From: Malurus cyaneus samueli
Lineage: Eukaryota > Chordata > Aves > Passeriformes > Maluridae
Length of the DNA: 64,000 nt
Assembly (NCBI GenBank): GCA_009741485.1
Contig: CM019236.1
Location: forward strand, 46,216,632-46,280,631
Direction: 5' to 3'
In this document: positions 25,792 through 37,610 of the stretch, piece by piece
How the letters are laid out: every line of letters starts with the position of its first letter
Position numbering within the stretch: position 1 is the first letter of the stretch
Made by a program: the position numbers and the translations under genes
Notes under the pieces: generated by a model
Seen by the model: only the letters and a program-made list of their open reading frames with translations
Database searches by the model: none
What the model was told of the DNA's origin: nothing

Positions 25792-27782
25792 CCCTCTGGC
25801 AGCTAGATGCCATACTGCTTTTGGGTAGGAGGGCAAGGATTTTCCAAATTACCTCAGCACACATTTCATCCTCGAGATTTGCAATGCCTGTGGTGTGATC
25901 ACAGCAATTCCTGGCAAGAAATAGGGGAATTTCCACTAGCCGTCTTTGTACAAGCTCTCAGTCACGAAAGGTATGAATGTCTCACAAAGCACCTAGTTTG
26001 TTCAGACCTTGGTGAACTGGGAAGTGCAGGACATTTGAGTCTCCCTTCTGCTGTGTTTCACCTGGCAGAGGCTCGAGGGGCTGAAGCACAGCTTGTTTGT
26101 TCAAAAGGAGGATCTGTGATGTTGTCTGGGGAGCTTTGCCTCTTCAAGCATTTGAGGTGAGCATTGCAAAGTAAGAAATTTCCTGGCTCTATATTCTTGT
26201 TTTGTCTGTGAACACAGGGTTTTCAGATAATCTCTGCAACTGAGACCTTCCTTTTGTAGAGATTTGGGAATTGTCAGGAGAAATCTCTGTGGGAGATGAC
26301 ATGTGCACTCTGATGCTGTGGTCAAGACCATGTTGGGTGAAGGGTGGCTGTGGCTCAGTGAGACAGCAAACAGTACGTGGCACTGTCACCTCTGCTTTTT
26401 GGGACCTCACCCTGGTGCTGGCAGCAGCATTCATGCAGCACATCAGCATCACCTAAGCATGTGCCAGCCTGCCCATTCTTGGCCCTGACCAAGACTTCTG
26501 GGTTTGGGAACACAGCCCCTATGCATTTCTGTCAGCTGCTTCTAGCTCTTTATGGTCTTCAGTTAATGAAGTACAAAACTAATAGGTGTGTAATTAGCTC
26601 CCATGATTAATTCATCAGTTTTTATGAATGTATTAATTTCGAGTGGATGGGCCTCACTTGCAAAGGCACTAAACTCCTAGCTTTCTGCTCCCATATATGT
26701 TGGTGGGACTGACTACATTTTTGTACATTAATCATTAATTACTAGATTGGATTTTCATTACCACTCGATGAACTAATGAAGTCTTCCACTGCTAAGTGAC
26801 ACAACCTAAACAAACTTTTGAGCAATGTGAAGATGAGATATGTAAGGCCAACAAGATAAACACTTGCATACAGAACATTTGTAGGGAAAACTGGTTTTTT
26901 TTTTCCTTTTAACACTTCAGCTGCCAACACTGCAACTTTTGATTTTTAGTATGAGCTGTAAATCAAGCAGTTTTTCTCCTGCTTGCATGCTTCATAATTT
27001 CTCCTTGGCTAATATTAGCAGCGTCTCTCTAATCAGGAATTGCAGTCATCTAGGAAATGGGATTGGAAAGGGGTCATAACATGAAGGCATTCATACAAGA
27101 CAAGAATGAGTCTGAAGGACTGACCACAAGGCTGTGGGTGGCTACATCCGTTTGTATCATTATTGAGAGACAAATACCCAGGGGTTTCAGTGGAAAAAAG
27201 GAGTCAGGATGAGAGAGGAAATTCAATATATCCGAAAGATCTGCTAAGCCCTCAAAAATTATAAAGGAATGATCCTACACACAGGCAATAAAGGGGGAAA
27301 TGAGAAAAGCTTGAGGATTTTTAGTGGTAACCTGTGATTAGCTTAGAAAACATTTCTTTTTAGATAATTTTGCTATATATTTTTCTTTATGATATATAAA
27401 GAGTTTTTATCTACCTCTGACTTCAGAAAACTTTTATTGCCAGATCTGGATTTCCTTGATTCTGTCTGGGTGCATGATCTTTTAGAAAGGACTGAAATTT
27501 CTGTTCTGACACCATACTTCTCACTGGGGTTCCTCTGTCTGAAATCTCAAGGAAGCCCCTTCCCCATGTGTTGAAGTTAGAGTTCTGTGAACAGACATAA
27601 ACAGACAAAGAATTTGTGTTTTTTAGTTAAAAATGTTTTCCCCTACCTAGTAATTAAACAAAGTTTTCCTGTTGGTCATTGAACATGAGCAAGAAGAATC
27701 CATGGATCATGATCCCCAATCTTACAATCTTTCTTAACACATGAGAATGAAAAAGATAATACAAATCTGGAAATTTAAATAT
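25792..27782. other. Anonymous DNA right of the palindrome
   Basis: No gene or repeat family recognised. Frames at 25807-26160 and 26189-26610 overlap on opposite strands and show no motif. Confidence 0.55.
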
Positions 27783-27872
27783 TTAATTACCAAATTACCT
27801 AAGCAAAAACTCTTTATTGCAGAGATTGCCTACAATTTTCATCATACGAGTCATTTTCCAAAATTATTAGGG

Positions 27873-28060
27873 TGTAACGACACCTAAGCAAAATGCACTC
27901 AGGCGTGAGTTCGAGAGTTAAGTAATCTGAATTATTTGTATTCACTCTTTATTCAGAGTACACAAATTAAGGCTTTAGGCCCCAACAATTGAGAGGTGAT
28001 GGAAGCCAATGAACTAAATGAAAAGAGAAAAAAGGAAGCAATGGCTTATATATTCAGAGC
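27873..28060 (-). mobile_element. Possible LTR fragment (ERVL-like), in direct-repeat copy A
   Basis: On the minus strand a TATA-like element (AATATATAAG, about 28045-28054) is followed about 95 bases later by GAATAAAG (about 27945-27953), then by a short GC-richer part ending 'ggtgtcgttaca' at 27873. Just beyond lies 'attttggaaaatgactcg', in the place of a tRNA primer site. This order (TATA, AATAAA, terminal CA, primer site) is that of an LTR. No internal gene is attached, and the far end of the LTR was not found. The assignment is tentative. The duplicate sits at 32167-32350. Confidence 0.3.
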
Positions 28061-30462
28061 AGAATAAACAAGACATAAATTATATGGAAGGGGGTAATGA
28101 TATTAACAACAGCTGAGAAGAATGTCAGACATTTCAGAAGATGAAAAAGGAAATAAAATTTAATTTGCCTGGAACAGAGGCTAATTCAGAGATCAGAGGT
28201 ACTTATAGGTAGAATCTACAGGCTGACAGAACTGACTTTATGGACCAAGAAGAAGGCATTTGCACAGGGAAAATAAAACAAAATAAGCTATGAAGGGCAA
28301 GTGCGAAAGGTTTTCGTGTGAAAGTTTAGCCTATCATGCAAGTTTGGAAGGAGCAACAAGATGTATGCAAAGAAAGGACTGAATCATGAAAGAAAAAAAA
28401 AAATCAAAAAACTAAAGATTGATAATGAAAGGGAAAAAATATTTGGAAAGTTTTCCACTCAGAAGTACATAAACAGTATTTAACTATAATGAGTAACAGG
28501 AAGAAAAATCCCAGGACTCTCTTTAAATCCAAAATAGGTTGTAAATCCCAAACATAGGAAAAGGAAGAAAGCATGTACAATATTGTTTCCTAAAGCAGTA
28601 AAAACTACACCCATGAGATGCATTGAGTGCAACAATGCTTTTGTCTGAATGAATTAAATTAGAATGGGGCATCTGGTACTTTCTGTTCAGTTTGACAGCT
28701 AGCTAGCTACTGTTTTCTTGACTTTGCTGCCTGCTGTACTTGCTCTCTGCTCACATATGTGTTCCAGTCACAGAAATTCTGTATGCTGCTGTCATGTCTT
28801 GACTTGTTCTTGACTATCTGTGTCTGTCCAGGTCTCTATTCAACTCTGAGTTTCACCCAAGGAAAGTCATTTAGCAACAGACAGCTCAACAGATGGCTTT
28901 TCCCCCAAACACAGATGTTTGAGATGACACACCCTGTGAGCAGCAGTACCAATGAACAACTCTTCTGAGAATCTACAGTGGTGGAAAGAGCACTGCATCT
29001 ATTTCAGCATCTAGAAACAGGCAGGTGTTTGATAAATGTGCTTTTCTGTGGATGGTTGGTCAGGGAAGTGGTTATCGTGGTTACTAATTGTAATGACTGC
29101 CATTTACTCCTGGCTCTTAAAAGACTGTTTTCTGGGTGTTGTTTTCAGGCATGATAACTGTGCCAATTCAACAAAGCTCAATTTACAAAATCTCAGGTGC
29201 TGTGTGAAGTGGATGCTGAAGAGAAGAGAGTGTCCGTGACTCCTGGCCGCAGGGCAGGACATCCATCATTGTTCCAGCACCAGGCACACAGGAGTTGGAA
29301 ACTGCACCAGGGTGAGCAGCTCCCACCACAGCTCACCCCCTGCCCCTCTCCAGGCTGGGAGGAGACACTGCAGCTCCAAAGCAGTGATGGAGGTTGTTGG
29401 ACTTGGTTAGCAGAAGCTGAGGCAGCTCCTATTGCAGGGTGGAAATTCTGGGGAAGAAATTAGGTCTAGCTAGAAGCTACTGGCTGTGGAAAACCAAGTG
29501 CAGAGTACAATGAGCCGTGAGGTTTTTTATGTTTGTTTTTTACAAAATTGAAGTCCTTTCTCATTGAGCCCGTTCATCCTCAACAATCTGTATGTCTTGA
29601 TTTTATAGGAAAAGGCACAGTCCTGAGTCAAGGCTGCAGTGCTACATCCTAAGACATGGTGAGTTTAAAAACATTTCTGAATGATACTCAACCTTGCCTG
29701 ATCACAAGGGTGACTGAGATAGTGTAAAATACTGGGCAGTCCAGAATTGAATCCAGATCAGCAGAGATCCTGATGCTGTTGTACTGCTTTTGTACCAACC
29801 TAAGCCTCTATTAATCCCCAAGGGTTTTTTATACTTGTATTTTCTGCAGGGCACACAGTGGTTACAAATACTTAACAATGGAATCGACTTACAATGAGAA
29901 TTAGTCTCAGCACAAACGGCCAAGAAAGACAGATGTTTGTTTCCATCTGGCAATCTCAGGGATAAGGCCTTTCAAAATATTTTGCTGATTTTTGCTTTCG
30001 TTTTGCTGTCAAAACATCCAGCATGTTCCTAGATCTATTGCTCTGAGGTGTATTTGTAAAATCAAAAAAAGCCCACAAGAAGTTAGGCCCATCTCTAAGT
30101 ATAAACTATGTGAATTAACTGGATGAGCTGTGGCATTGTCCGTGGTTTTCTTTGTGCCTAACTTGTTGAGGTCATTCTTTGAGTTTTACAGTGGGAGACA
30201 AGGAGCAGACCTCGAATTAATCAGTGATGCTTCTGAAACTACCTTTGTTCTGAAATGTATGGGCTATTTCCCTGGTATTGATCACTTAATATTGCCCATT
30301 GGACCATCTACTCGTGGAAAAGGAAGCTGCATGACAACACTTACTTTGAAAACACTAATATTTAATTAGAAAACCTCTTCAGACATATGCACATAGTCAG
30401 AAAAGTGGCTAAAAACCATTGTTTTCATAGAAATCATCTTAATTTTATTTTGATACCTTTTA

Positions 30463-30681
30463 TTGCATTATTTTCTGCTTCCACCAGAAGAAATTTTGGA
30501 AAATCAATTGTGCAAATGTTGCCAGTGCCCTGAGGTAATCTATTGTTCAAAAATTTGCCTAAATCACTATTTTTATCTGCCTAAAGAAAAACTTCACATT
30601 TGGGGAAGTTTCATTTATTGCCAACATCCAAATATTTGGATGAATGCAGAGTGTAGGAAAAAAAGATGGCAGAGTCTCTAA
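30463..30681 (+). other. Cysteine-rich ORF in copy A (duplicate at 34714-34932)
   Basis: This 72-codon frame contains CKCCQCPEVIYCSKIC and two further Cys later. A pyrimidine-rich stretch ending 'ccaccag' (about 30479-30486) precedes the Cys-rich part. The pattern superficially recalls a MYND-type zinc finger but lacks the right spacing. It is probably chance in AT-rich DNA. Confidence 0.12.
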
Positions 30682-30935
30682 AGATGTTTATGAGATAATG
30701 ATTCAAAAGATGGTGCTTTTGCGACTTAGCAAATATTGTTAATTTTTAGCAATTATTTGCACATGCAGAGATGTGTGTGCTCTGACAATGAACTTCAGCT
30801 ACTTATTTCAGGATTACTTTTTGCTTTGAGCTGAAAAGAACATGTCACAACACAAAGACGTTGTGAAACATGGGAGAGTCATAGAAGCAGATCTCTAAAC
30901 TCATTGTTTGTATCTAGTGTAATCATTCATGGACA

Positions 30936-31629
30936 AGGAGAAGGGGAAAAAAAAAAGAAAAATTTTTTTGGGGGGAAAAATACTCTTTTTTTTTTATTGC
31001 CCAAAGAATTAAAATTTTCTGCTTCCACCAGAAAGAAATTTTGGAAAATCAAATGGTGGCAAATGTTGCCAGTGCCCTGAGGTAATCTATTGTTCAAAAA
31101 TTTGCCTAAATCACTATTTTTATCTGCCTAAAGAAAAACTTCACATTTGGGGAAGTTTCATTTATTGCCAACATCCCAAATATTTGGATGAATGCAGAGT
31201 GTAGGAAAAAAGATGGCAGAGTCTCTAAAGATGTTTATGAGATAATGATTCAAAAGATGGTGCTTTTGCGACTTAGCAAATATTGTTAATTTTTAGCAAT
31301 TATTTGCACATGCAGAGATGTGTGTGCTCTGACAATGAACTTCAGCTACTTTATTTCAGGATTACTTTTTGCTTTGAGCTGAAAAGAACATGTCACAACA
31401 CAAAGACGTGTGAAACATGGGAGAGTCATAGAAGCAGATCTCTAAACTCATTGTTTGTATCTAGTGTAATCATTCATGGACAGTTCGCACTTGTGTCATT
31501 TTTTTGGAATACTTCCAGAAGGTGACAATATTAATACGACACATTCTCACAGATTTCTGTGGACACAGGAACACTGAAAGGAGAAGAAATCACAGTCTGA
31601 AAACAGTGGAGCAAACTAACTGTCGCTCA

Positions 31630-31668
<39 letters not shown>

Positions 31669-31669
31669 A
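30936..31669 (+). repeat. Partial third copy (A') with garbled junction
   Basis: After a low-complexity junction (30936-30990), sequence equivalent to 30455-30935 is repeated from about 30990. It then continues through the 3' part seen in copy B (about 35188-35383) into a poly-A run (31631-31666) and the N gap. It differs from the other copies mainly by single-base insertions and deletions, the signature of uncorrected long reads. Confidence 0.85.
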
Positions 31670-32076
31670 NNNNNNNNNNNNNNNNNNNNNNNNNNNNNNN
31701 NNNNNNNNNNNNNNNNNNNNNNNNNNNNNNNNNNNNNNNNNNNNNNNNNNNNNNNNNNNNNNNNNNNNNNNNNNNNNNNNNNNNNNNNNNNNNNNNNNNN
31801 NNNNNNNNNNNNNNNNNNNNNNNNNNNNNNNNNNNNNNNNNNNNNNNNNNNNNNNNNNNNNNNNNNNNNNNNNNNNNNNNNNNNNNNNNNNNNNNNNNNN
31901 NNNNNNNNNNNNNNNNNNNNNNNNNNNNNNNNNNNNNNNNNNNNNNNNNNNNNNNNNNNNNNNNNNNNNNNNNNNNNNNNNNNNNNNNNNNNNNNNNNNN
32001 NNNNNNNNNNNNNNNNNNNNNNNNNNNNNNNNNNNNNNNNNNNNNNNNNNNNNNNNNNNNNNNNNNNNNNNNNNNN
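31670..32076. other. Assembly gap (407 N)
   Basis: There are 407 unknown bases, flanked on the left by the end of the 3.3 kb repeat (poly-A) and on the right by its beginning. Confidence 0.98.
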
Positions 32077-32166
32077 TTAATTACCAAATTACCTAAGCAA
32101 AAACTCTTTATTGCAGAGATTGCCTACAATTTTCATCATACGAGTCATTTTCCAAAATTATTAGGG

Positions 32167-32350
32167 TGTAACGACACCTAAGCAAAATGCACTCAGGCGT
32201 GAGTTCGAGAGTTAAGTAATCTGAATTATTTGTATTCACTCTTTATTCAGAGTACACAAATTAAGGCTTTAGGCCCCAACAATTGAGAGGTGATGGAAGC
32301 CAATGAACTAAATGAAAAGAGAAAAAAGGAAGCAATGGCTTATATATTCA
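32167..32350 (-). mobile_element. Possible LTR fragment, copy B of 27873-28060
   Basis: It has the same TATA, AATAAA and terminal 'gttaca' order as in copy A. It is present only because the 3.3 kb block is duplicated. Confidence 0.3.
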
Positions 32351-34713
32351 GAGCAGAATAAACAAGACATAATTATATGGAAGGGGGTAATGATATTAAC
32401 AACAGCTGAGAAGAATGTCAGACATTTCAGAAGATGAAAAGGAATAAAATTTAATTTGCCTGGAACAGAGGCTAATTCAGAGATCAGAGGTACTATAGGT
32501 AGAATCTACAGGCTGACAGAACTGACTTTATGGACCAAGAAGAAGCATTTGCACAGGGAAAATAAAACAAAATAAGCTATGAAGGGCAAGTCGAAAGGTT
32601 TTCGTGTGAAAGTTTAGCCTACTGCAAGTTTGGAAGGAGCAACAAGATTATGCAGAAAGGACTGATCATGAAGAAAAAAAAAATCAAAAACTAAATTGAT
32701 AATTGAAGGAAAAATTTGGAAAGTTTCCACTCAGAAGTACTAAACAGTATTAACTTATAGTAACAGGAAGAAAAATCCCAGGACTCTCTTAAATCCAAAA
32801 GGTTGTAAATCCCAAACATAGGAAAAGGAAGAAAGCAGTACAATATTGTTTCCTAAAGCAGTAAAAACTACACCCATGAGATGCATTGAGTGCAACAATG
32901 CTTTTGTCTGAATGAATTAAATTAGAATGGGGCATCTGGTACTTTCTGTTCAGTTTGACAGCTAGCTAGCTACTGTTTTCTTGACTTTGCTGCCTGCTGT
33001 ACTTGCTCTCTGCTCACATATGTGTTCCAGTCACAGAAATTCTGTATGCTGCTGTCATGTCTTGACTTGTTCTTGACTATCTGTGTCTGTCCAGGTCTCT
33101 ATTCAAACTCTGAGTTTCACCCAAGGAAAGTCATTTAGCAACAGACAGCTCAACAGATGGCTTTTCCCCCAAACACAGATGTTTGAGATGACACACCCTG
33201 TGAGCAGCAGTACCAATGAACAACTCTTCTGAGAATCTACAGTGGTGGAAAGAGCACTGCATCTATTTCAGCATCTAGAAACAGGCAGGTGTTTGATAAA
33301 TGTGCTTTTCTGTGGATGGTTGGTCAGGGAAGTGGTTATCGTGGTTACTAATTGTAATGACTGCCATTTACTCCTGGCTCTTAAAAGACTGTTTTCTGGG
33401 TGTTGTTTTCAGGCATGATAACTGTGCCAATTCAACAAAGCTCAATTTACAAAATCTCAGGTGCTGTGTGAAGTGGATGCTGAAGAGAAGAGAGTGTCCG
33501 TGACTCCTGGCCGCAGGGCAGGACATCCATCATTGTTCCAGCACCAGGCACACAGGAGTTGGAAACTGCACCAGGGTGAGCAGCTCCCACCACAGCTCAC
33601 CCCCTGCCTCCTCTCCAGGCTGGGAGGAACACTGCACCTCGAAAGCAGTGATGGAGTTGTGACTTGGTTAGCAGAAGCTGAGGCAGCTCCTATTGCAGGG
33701 TGAAAGGGGGAAATTAGGTCTAGCTAGAAGTACTGGCTGTGGAAAACCAAGTGCAGAGTACATACAAGAGCCGTGAGGTTTTTTATGTTTGTTTTTTTAA
33801 AAATTGAAGTCCTTTCTCATTGAGCCCGTTCATCCTCAACAATCTGTATGTCTTGATTTTATAAGGAAAAGGCACAGTCTGAGTCAGAGGCTGCCGTGCT
33901 ACATCCTAGACATGGTGATGTTTAAAAACATTCCTTGAAGATACTCACCTTGCCTGATCACAAGGGTGACTGAGATAGTGTAAAATACTGGGCAGTCCAG
34001 AATTGAATCCAGATCAGCAGAGATCCTGATGCTGTTGTACTGCTTTTGTACCAACCTAGCCTCTATTAATCCCCAAGGGTTTTTTATACTTGTATTTTCT
34101 GCAGGGCACACAGTGGTTACAAATACTTAACAATGGAATCGACTTACAATGAGAATTAGTCCAGCACAAACGGCCAAAAAGACAGATGTTTGTTTCCATC
34201 TGGCAATCTCAGGGATAAGGCCTTTCAAAATATTTGCTGATTTTTGCTTTCGTTTTGCTGTCAAAACATCCAGCATGTTCCTAGATCTATTGCTCTGAGG
34301 TGTATTTGTAAAATCAAAAAAAGCCCACAAGAAGTTAGGCCCATCTCTAAGTATAAACTATGTGAATTAACTGGATGAGCTGTGGCATTGTCCGTGGTTT
34401 TCTTTGTGCCTAACTTGTTGAGGTCATTCTTTGAGTTTTACAGTGGGAGACAAGGAGCAGACCTCGAATTAATCAGTGATGCTTCTGAAACTACCTTTGT
34501 TCTGAAATGTATGGGCTATTTCCCTGGTATTGATCACTTAATATTGCCCATTGGACCATCTACTCGTGGAAAAGGAAGCTGCATGACAACACTTACTTTG
34601 AAACACTAATATTTAATTAGAAAACCTCTTCAGACATATGCACATAGTCAGAAAAGTGGCTAAAAACCATTGTTTTCATAGAAATCATCTTAATTTTATT
34701 TTGATACCTTTTA

Positions 34714-34932
34714 TTGCATTATTTTCTGCTTCCACCAGAAGAAATTTTGGAAAATCAATTGTGCAAATGTTGCCAGTGCCCTGAGGTAATCTATTGTTCA
34801 AAAATTTGCCTAAATCACTATTTTTATCTGCCTAAAGAAAAACTTCACATTTGGGGAAGTTTCATTTATTGCCAACATCCAAATATTTGGATGAATGCAG
34901 AGTGTAGGAAAAAAAGATGGCAGAGTCTCTAA
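34714..34932 (+). other. Cysteine-rich ORF in copy B
   Basis: Identical 72-codon frame to 30463-30681. No confident function. Confidence 0.12.
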
Positions 34933-35343
34933 AGATGTTTATGAGATAATGATTCAAAAGATGGTGCTTTTGCGACTTAGCAAATATTGTTAATTTTTAG
35001 CAATTATTTGCACATGCAGAGATGTGTGTGCTCTGACAATGAACTTCAGCTACTTATTTCAGGATTACTTTTTGCTTTGAGCTGAAAAGAACATGTCACA
35101 ACACAAAGACGTTGTGAAACATGGGAGAGTCATAGAAGCAGATCTCTAAACTCATTGTTTGTATCTAGTGTAATCATTCATGGACAGTTCTGCCACTTGT
35201 GTCATTTTTTTGGAATTACTTCCAGAAGGTGACAATATTAATACGACACATTCTCACAGATTTCTGTGGACACAGGAACACTGAAAGGAGAAGAAATCAC
35301 AGTCTGAAACAGTGGAAAACACAAGCAATCATACTGTCGCTCA

Positions 35344-35344
<1 letters not shown>

Positions 35345-35385
<41 letters not shown>

Positions 35386-35390
35386 AAAAA
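35345..35390. repeat. Poly-A tract
   Basis: Thirty-nine A, one G, then six A. The same tract ends the partial copy before the N gap, and the assembly breaks there. It could be the tail of a retroposed sequence, but no parent was recognised. Confidence 0.9.
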
Positions 35391-35394
35391 TAGC

Positions 35395-36220
35395 AGGTTT
35401 GGCTACCTAGATGTGTTGTGGACTGAAAATTTTGAGTTGAAGCATTTGGGGTGTGAAAGAAGAACTTTCAAGGAGAAGTGTTGGCATTGAGCAGTATTGC
35501 ACCAAGAAGGTCTTCTGTGGTGAATATGAAACCAGTGGGCCAGTTATGTCCCATGAGGCTGGTGGGATTGGCCAACCATGAAAAGAGGAACTTTTGCCAC
35601 CCCTTGACACCCACACACTTCCTCACCAGCACTGAACCTGATAACACGGTCTGTAAAAGATTGCTGTTTCCCCTGCCCTTGCCGATAACAGCATGTACCC
35701 CATACCCAGCCCTGAGCACTGCAAACCCTACAAAGATATGCTCTGCTCCTGGAACTGTGTCACCAAACCCCCTCTGCCTCACTGCTCCTTGGCAATGACC
35801 GTCTTTGCTGTGGAGACCTGATGTCTGCCCTGAAAAACTCAAGGAGGAAGAGGAAGGAGCCCAGATCTTCTGTTTTGCTGAAAGGGCGGATATGTGGGAA
35901 GACTTAGAGGTGATTGTGGTGTCTCTGTGGAGTGGAAGGAAAAGAGAGCCTGAAATAAGAAAGGTGAAAATTAAAAAAACAAAATAAAACAAAACGCTTC
36001 AGTTATTCTGGAGATAACATAAAGTACAAACAATGAAGGGAGAAGTTCAGATTTTCCCATCTTAGACCGTGCCCCTTAGCTTTCTTATTTACCCATGCAA
36101 AATGCTGCCTGCAGATGTGAAAAGGAAAGGCTGATGGTCCTGGGGGATGGAACTAATAGCTGTCAAGTTTACTTTGGTTTAAGTGAGCCAGTGAAGGGCT
36201 ATTCAGGCAAGAAGGAGGAA
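35395..36220. other. Anonymous DNA with opposed ORFs
   Basis: A 174-codon minus frame (35468-35992) and a 106-codon plus frame (35478-35798) overlap almost completely. Neither has a motif I recognise. The minus frame starts with a hydrophobic stretch that could pass for a signal peptide, but the antisense frame explains much of the openness. Confidence 0.5.
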
Positions 36221-36221
36221 A

Positions 36222-36500
36222 AGGATCCGGTGGGCTCTTCGCAGAGCCTGGTGCTGAGCGAGCAGAGCGATCTGTAGGGTTTTGTCTCTGCACGGTGCCA
36301 GAAAGGCTCCGCGGGGACACAGGGTGGGAGCGGGGTGTCTCAGGGCTGAGCACTGTGCGTTCGGTAGCGCTTTCCTCCTGCCAGAATCACTGGCATTGTC
36401 AGCAGCGGATGTGTCCTGTTTGCCCTTGGAAGAGCCCAGCTGGCCGGGCTCCTGAGCGCTGGAGAGACGGCGCTGCGCTGCGGGCAGGCACGGTGAGAAG
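36222..36500 (+). promoter_or_regulatory. CpG-rich block, possible promoter or first exon
   Basis: About 18 CG dinucleotides occur in roughly 280 bases, against a background with very few. The block ends in 'ggcacggtgagaagtg' (about 36488-36503), which resembles a splice donor on the plus strand. No coding sequence was recognised. It could be the start of a non-coding transcript or a chance GC patch. Confidence 0.3.
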
Positions 36501-37529
36501 TGTGAATCACACCATCCCAAACATGGGATGGCTTGGCATCCGCATGACTCATTGTTTTGCTGCTGCGTTTTACAATTCCTTCCTGTTTTGCAGCATCTGG
36601 GGGTTTGTTGTCCTTGTGACCTGCCCGCAGCGCTTTGAAAACTGCCTAAAGCTCAAATGTAAGAGTTGGCTGGGTACAGCATTTTCTGCATCCTAGGAAA
36701 TCTGTTTGTTTCGAAAGAGAATGAAATGAAAAAAAACTTTGAAAGTTCCTTTGGTTGATTGAGTTTTTTAAATAATTCTTGAGGGTTTATGTATATTAAA
36801 ATATTTCTCTTCTGCTTTTATCTGTTTTAAGGTTTCTAAACTTTTCCTAAATAAGCAGTTGAAAATTTCTTGAACTGAAAAAAATCAGTTTCCTTTTATA
36901 AAATGCCACTAGCAATTTCTGACACTACCAAAACCAAAACACAACATTTACAAAATCCTATAAATATGGGCCCTTTTTGAAGTGTGATTTGGAAAAAAAA
37001 AAAAACCCATTATTTCTGTCAAAAGATCAATCAACATATTTGCTATCTCTTAGTATACAGCTGCATACATGGAGAGATCTGCAAACACAAAAGCTTCTCA
37101 GAAACAAAACTACAAAATTCAGAAACATAATCACTCAAATTGAAAGTTATCATAGTTTTATACATTTTGAAGCAAGTATTGAAATGCTTTTCTCATTTCC
37201 ATCCCATTAAGCTTAAATCTAGCGCATTAGACATTTTGACAGCTGCTTAAGAAGAAATAAACAAAATGGCTATAATCTAAATGCTTCATAAGTCAAATAT
37301 TGGAGAACTGCTGAACTGTGAAGAGATTGCACTGTGGATTTTGCAATCAAACCTAAATATTTAGATAAGTGCAACAGTGTATGTTAGCTCGGGGTGAGAA
37401 AGTAGGCAACAGAGTCTAAATAGGAACCAATGACAAGATATTTTGGCTGCTGTGTGAGCAAGTTCCCCCTGCAATGCCAGTACCAAAATAGCCTAAGAAA
37501 TGTATTGGGAAGCATTAAGTTGAAATGAA

Positions 37530-37610
37530 GCTTGGGTTTTTTGTTTGTTTTTTTGTTTTTGTTTTTGTTTGTTTGTTTGTTTGTTTGTTTTTTTAGTTTT
37601 TTTTTTAATT
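37530..37610. repeat. (GTTT)n / T-rich microsatellite
   Basis: This is a T-rich tract containing at least five consecutive gttt units (about 37566-37590), flanked by longer T runs. Confidence 0.9.

Larger units (their letters stand above)
27783..30935 (+). repeat. Direct repeat, copy A
   Basis: This matches 32077-35188 in the same orientation, from 'ttaattaccaaattacc' to 'taatcattcatggaca'. Copy A has full-length homopolymers and looks like the better-quality version of the locus. It ends abruptly in a garbled A/G/T-rich junction (30936-30990). Confidence 0.95.
32077..35383 (+). repeat. Direct repeat, copy B
   Basis: This is the full-length second copy of the 27783-30935 sequence, ending with 'ctgtcgctcac' and a 39-base poly-A run (35345-35383). 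Its first 700 bases and parts around 33630-33950 lack many single bases relative to copy A, mostly in homopolymers. Later parts are nearly identical. Confidence 0.95.

Noticed and set aside
30463..30681. MYND-type zinc finger
   Set aside because: The Cys spacing does not fit the MYND pattern and the conserved His/Cys end is missing.
31504..32181. 225-codon open frame across the gap
   Set aside because: Most of it is N translated as X plus poly-Lys from the poly-A run.
35468..35992. 174-codon minus frame with a hydrophobic start
   Set aside because: It is fully opposed by a plus-strand frame, has no domain, and codon choice does not favour either strand.
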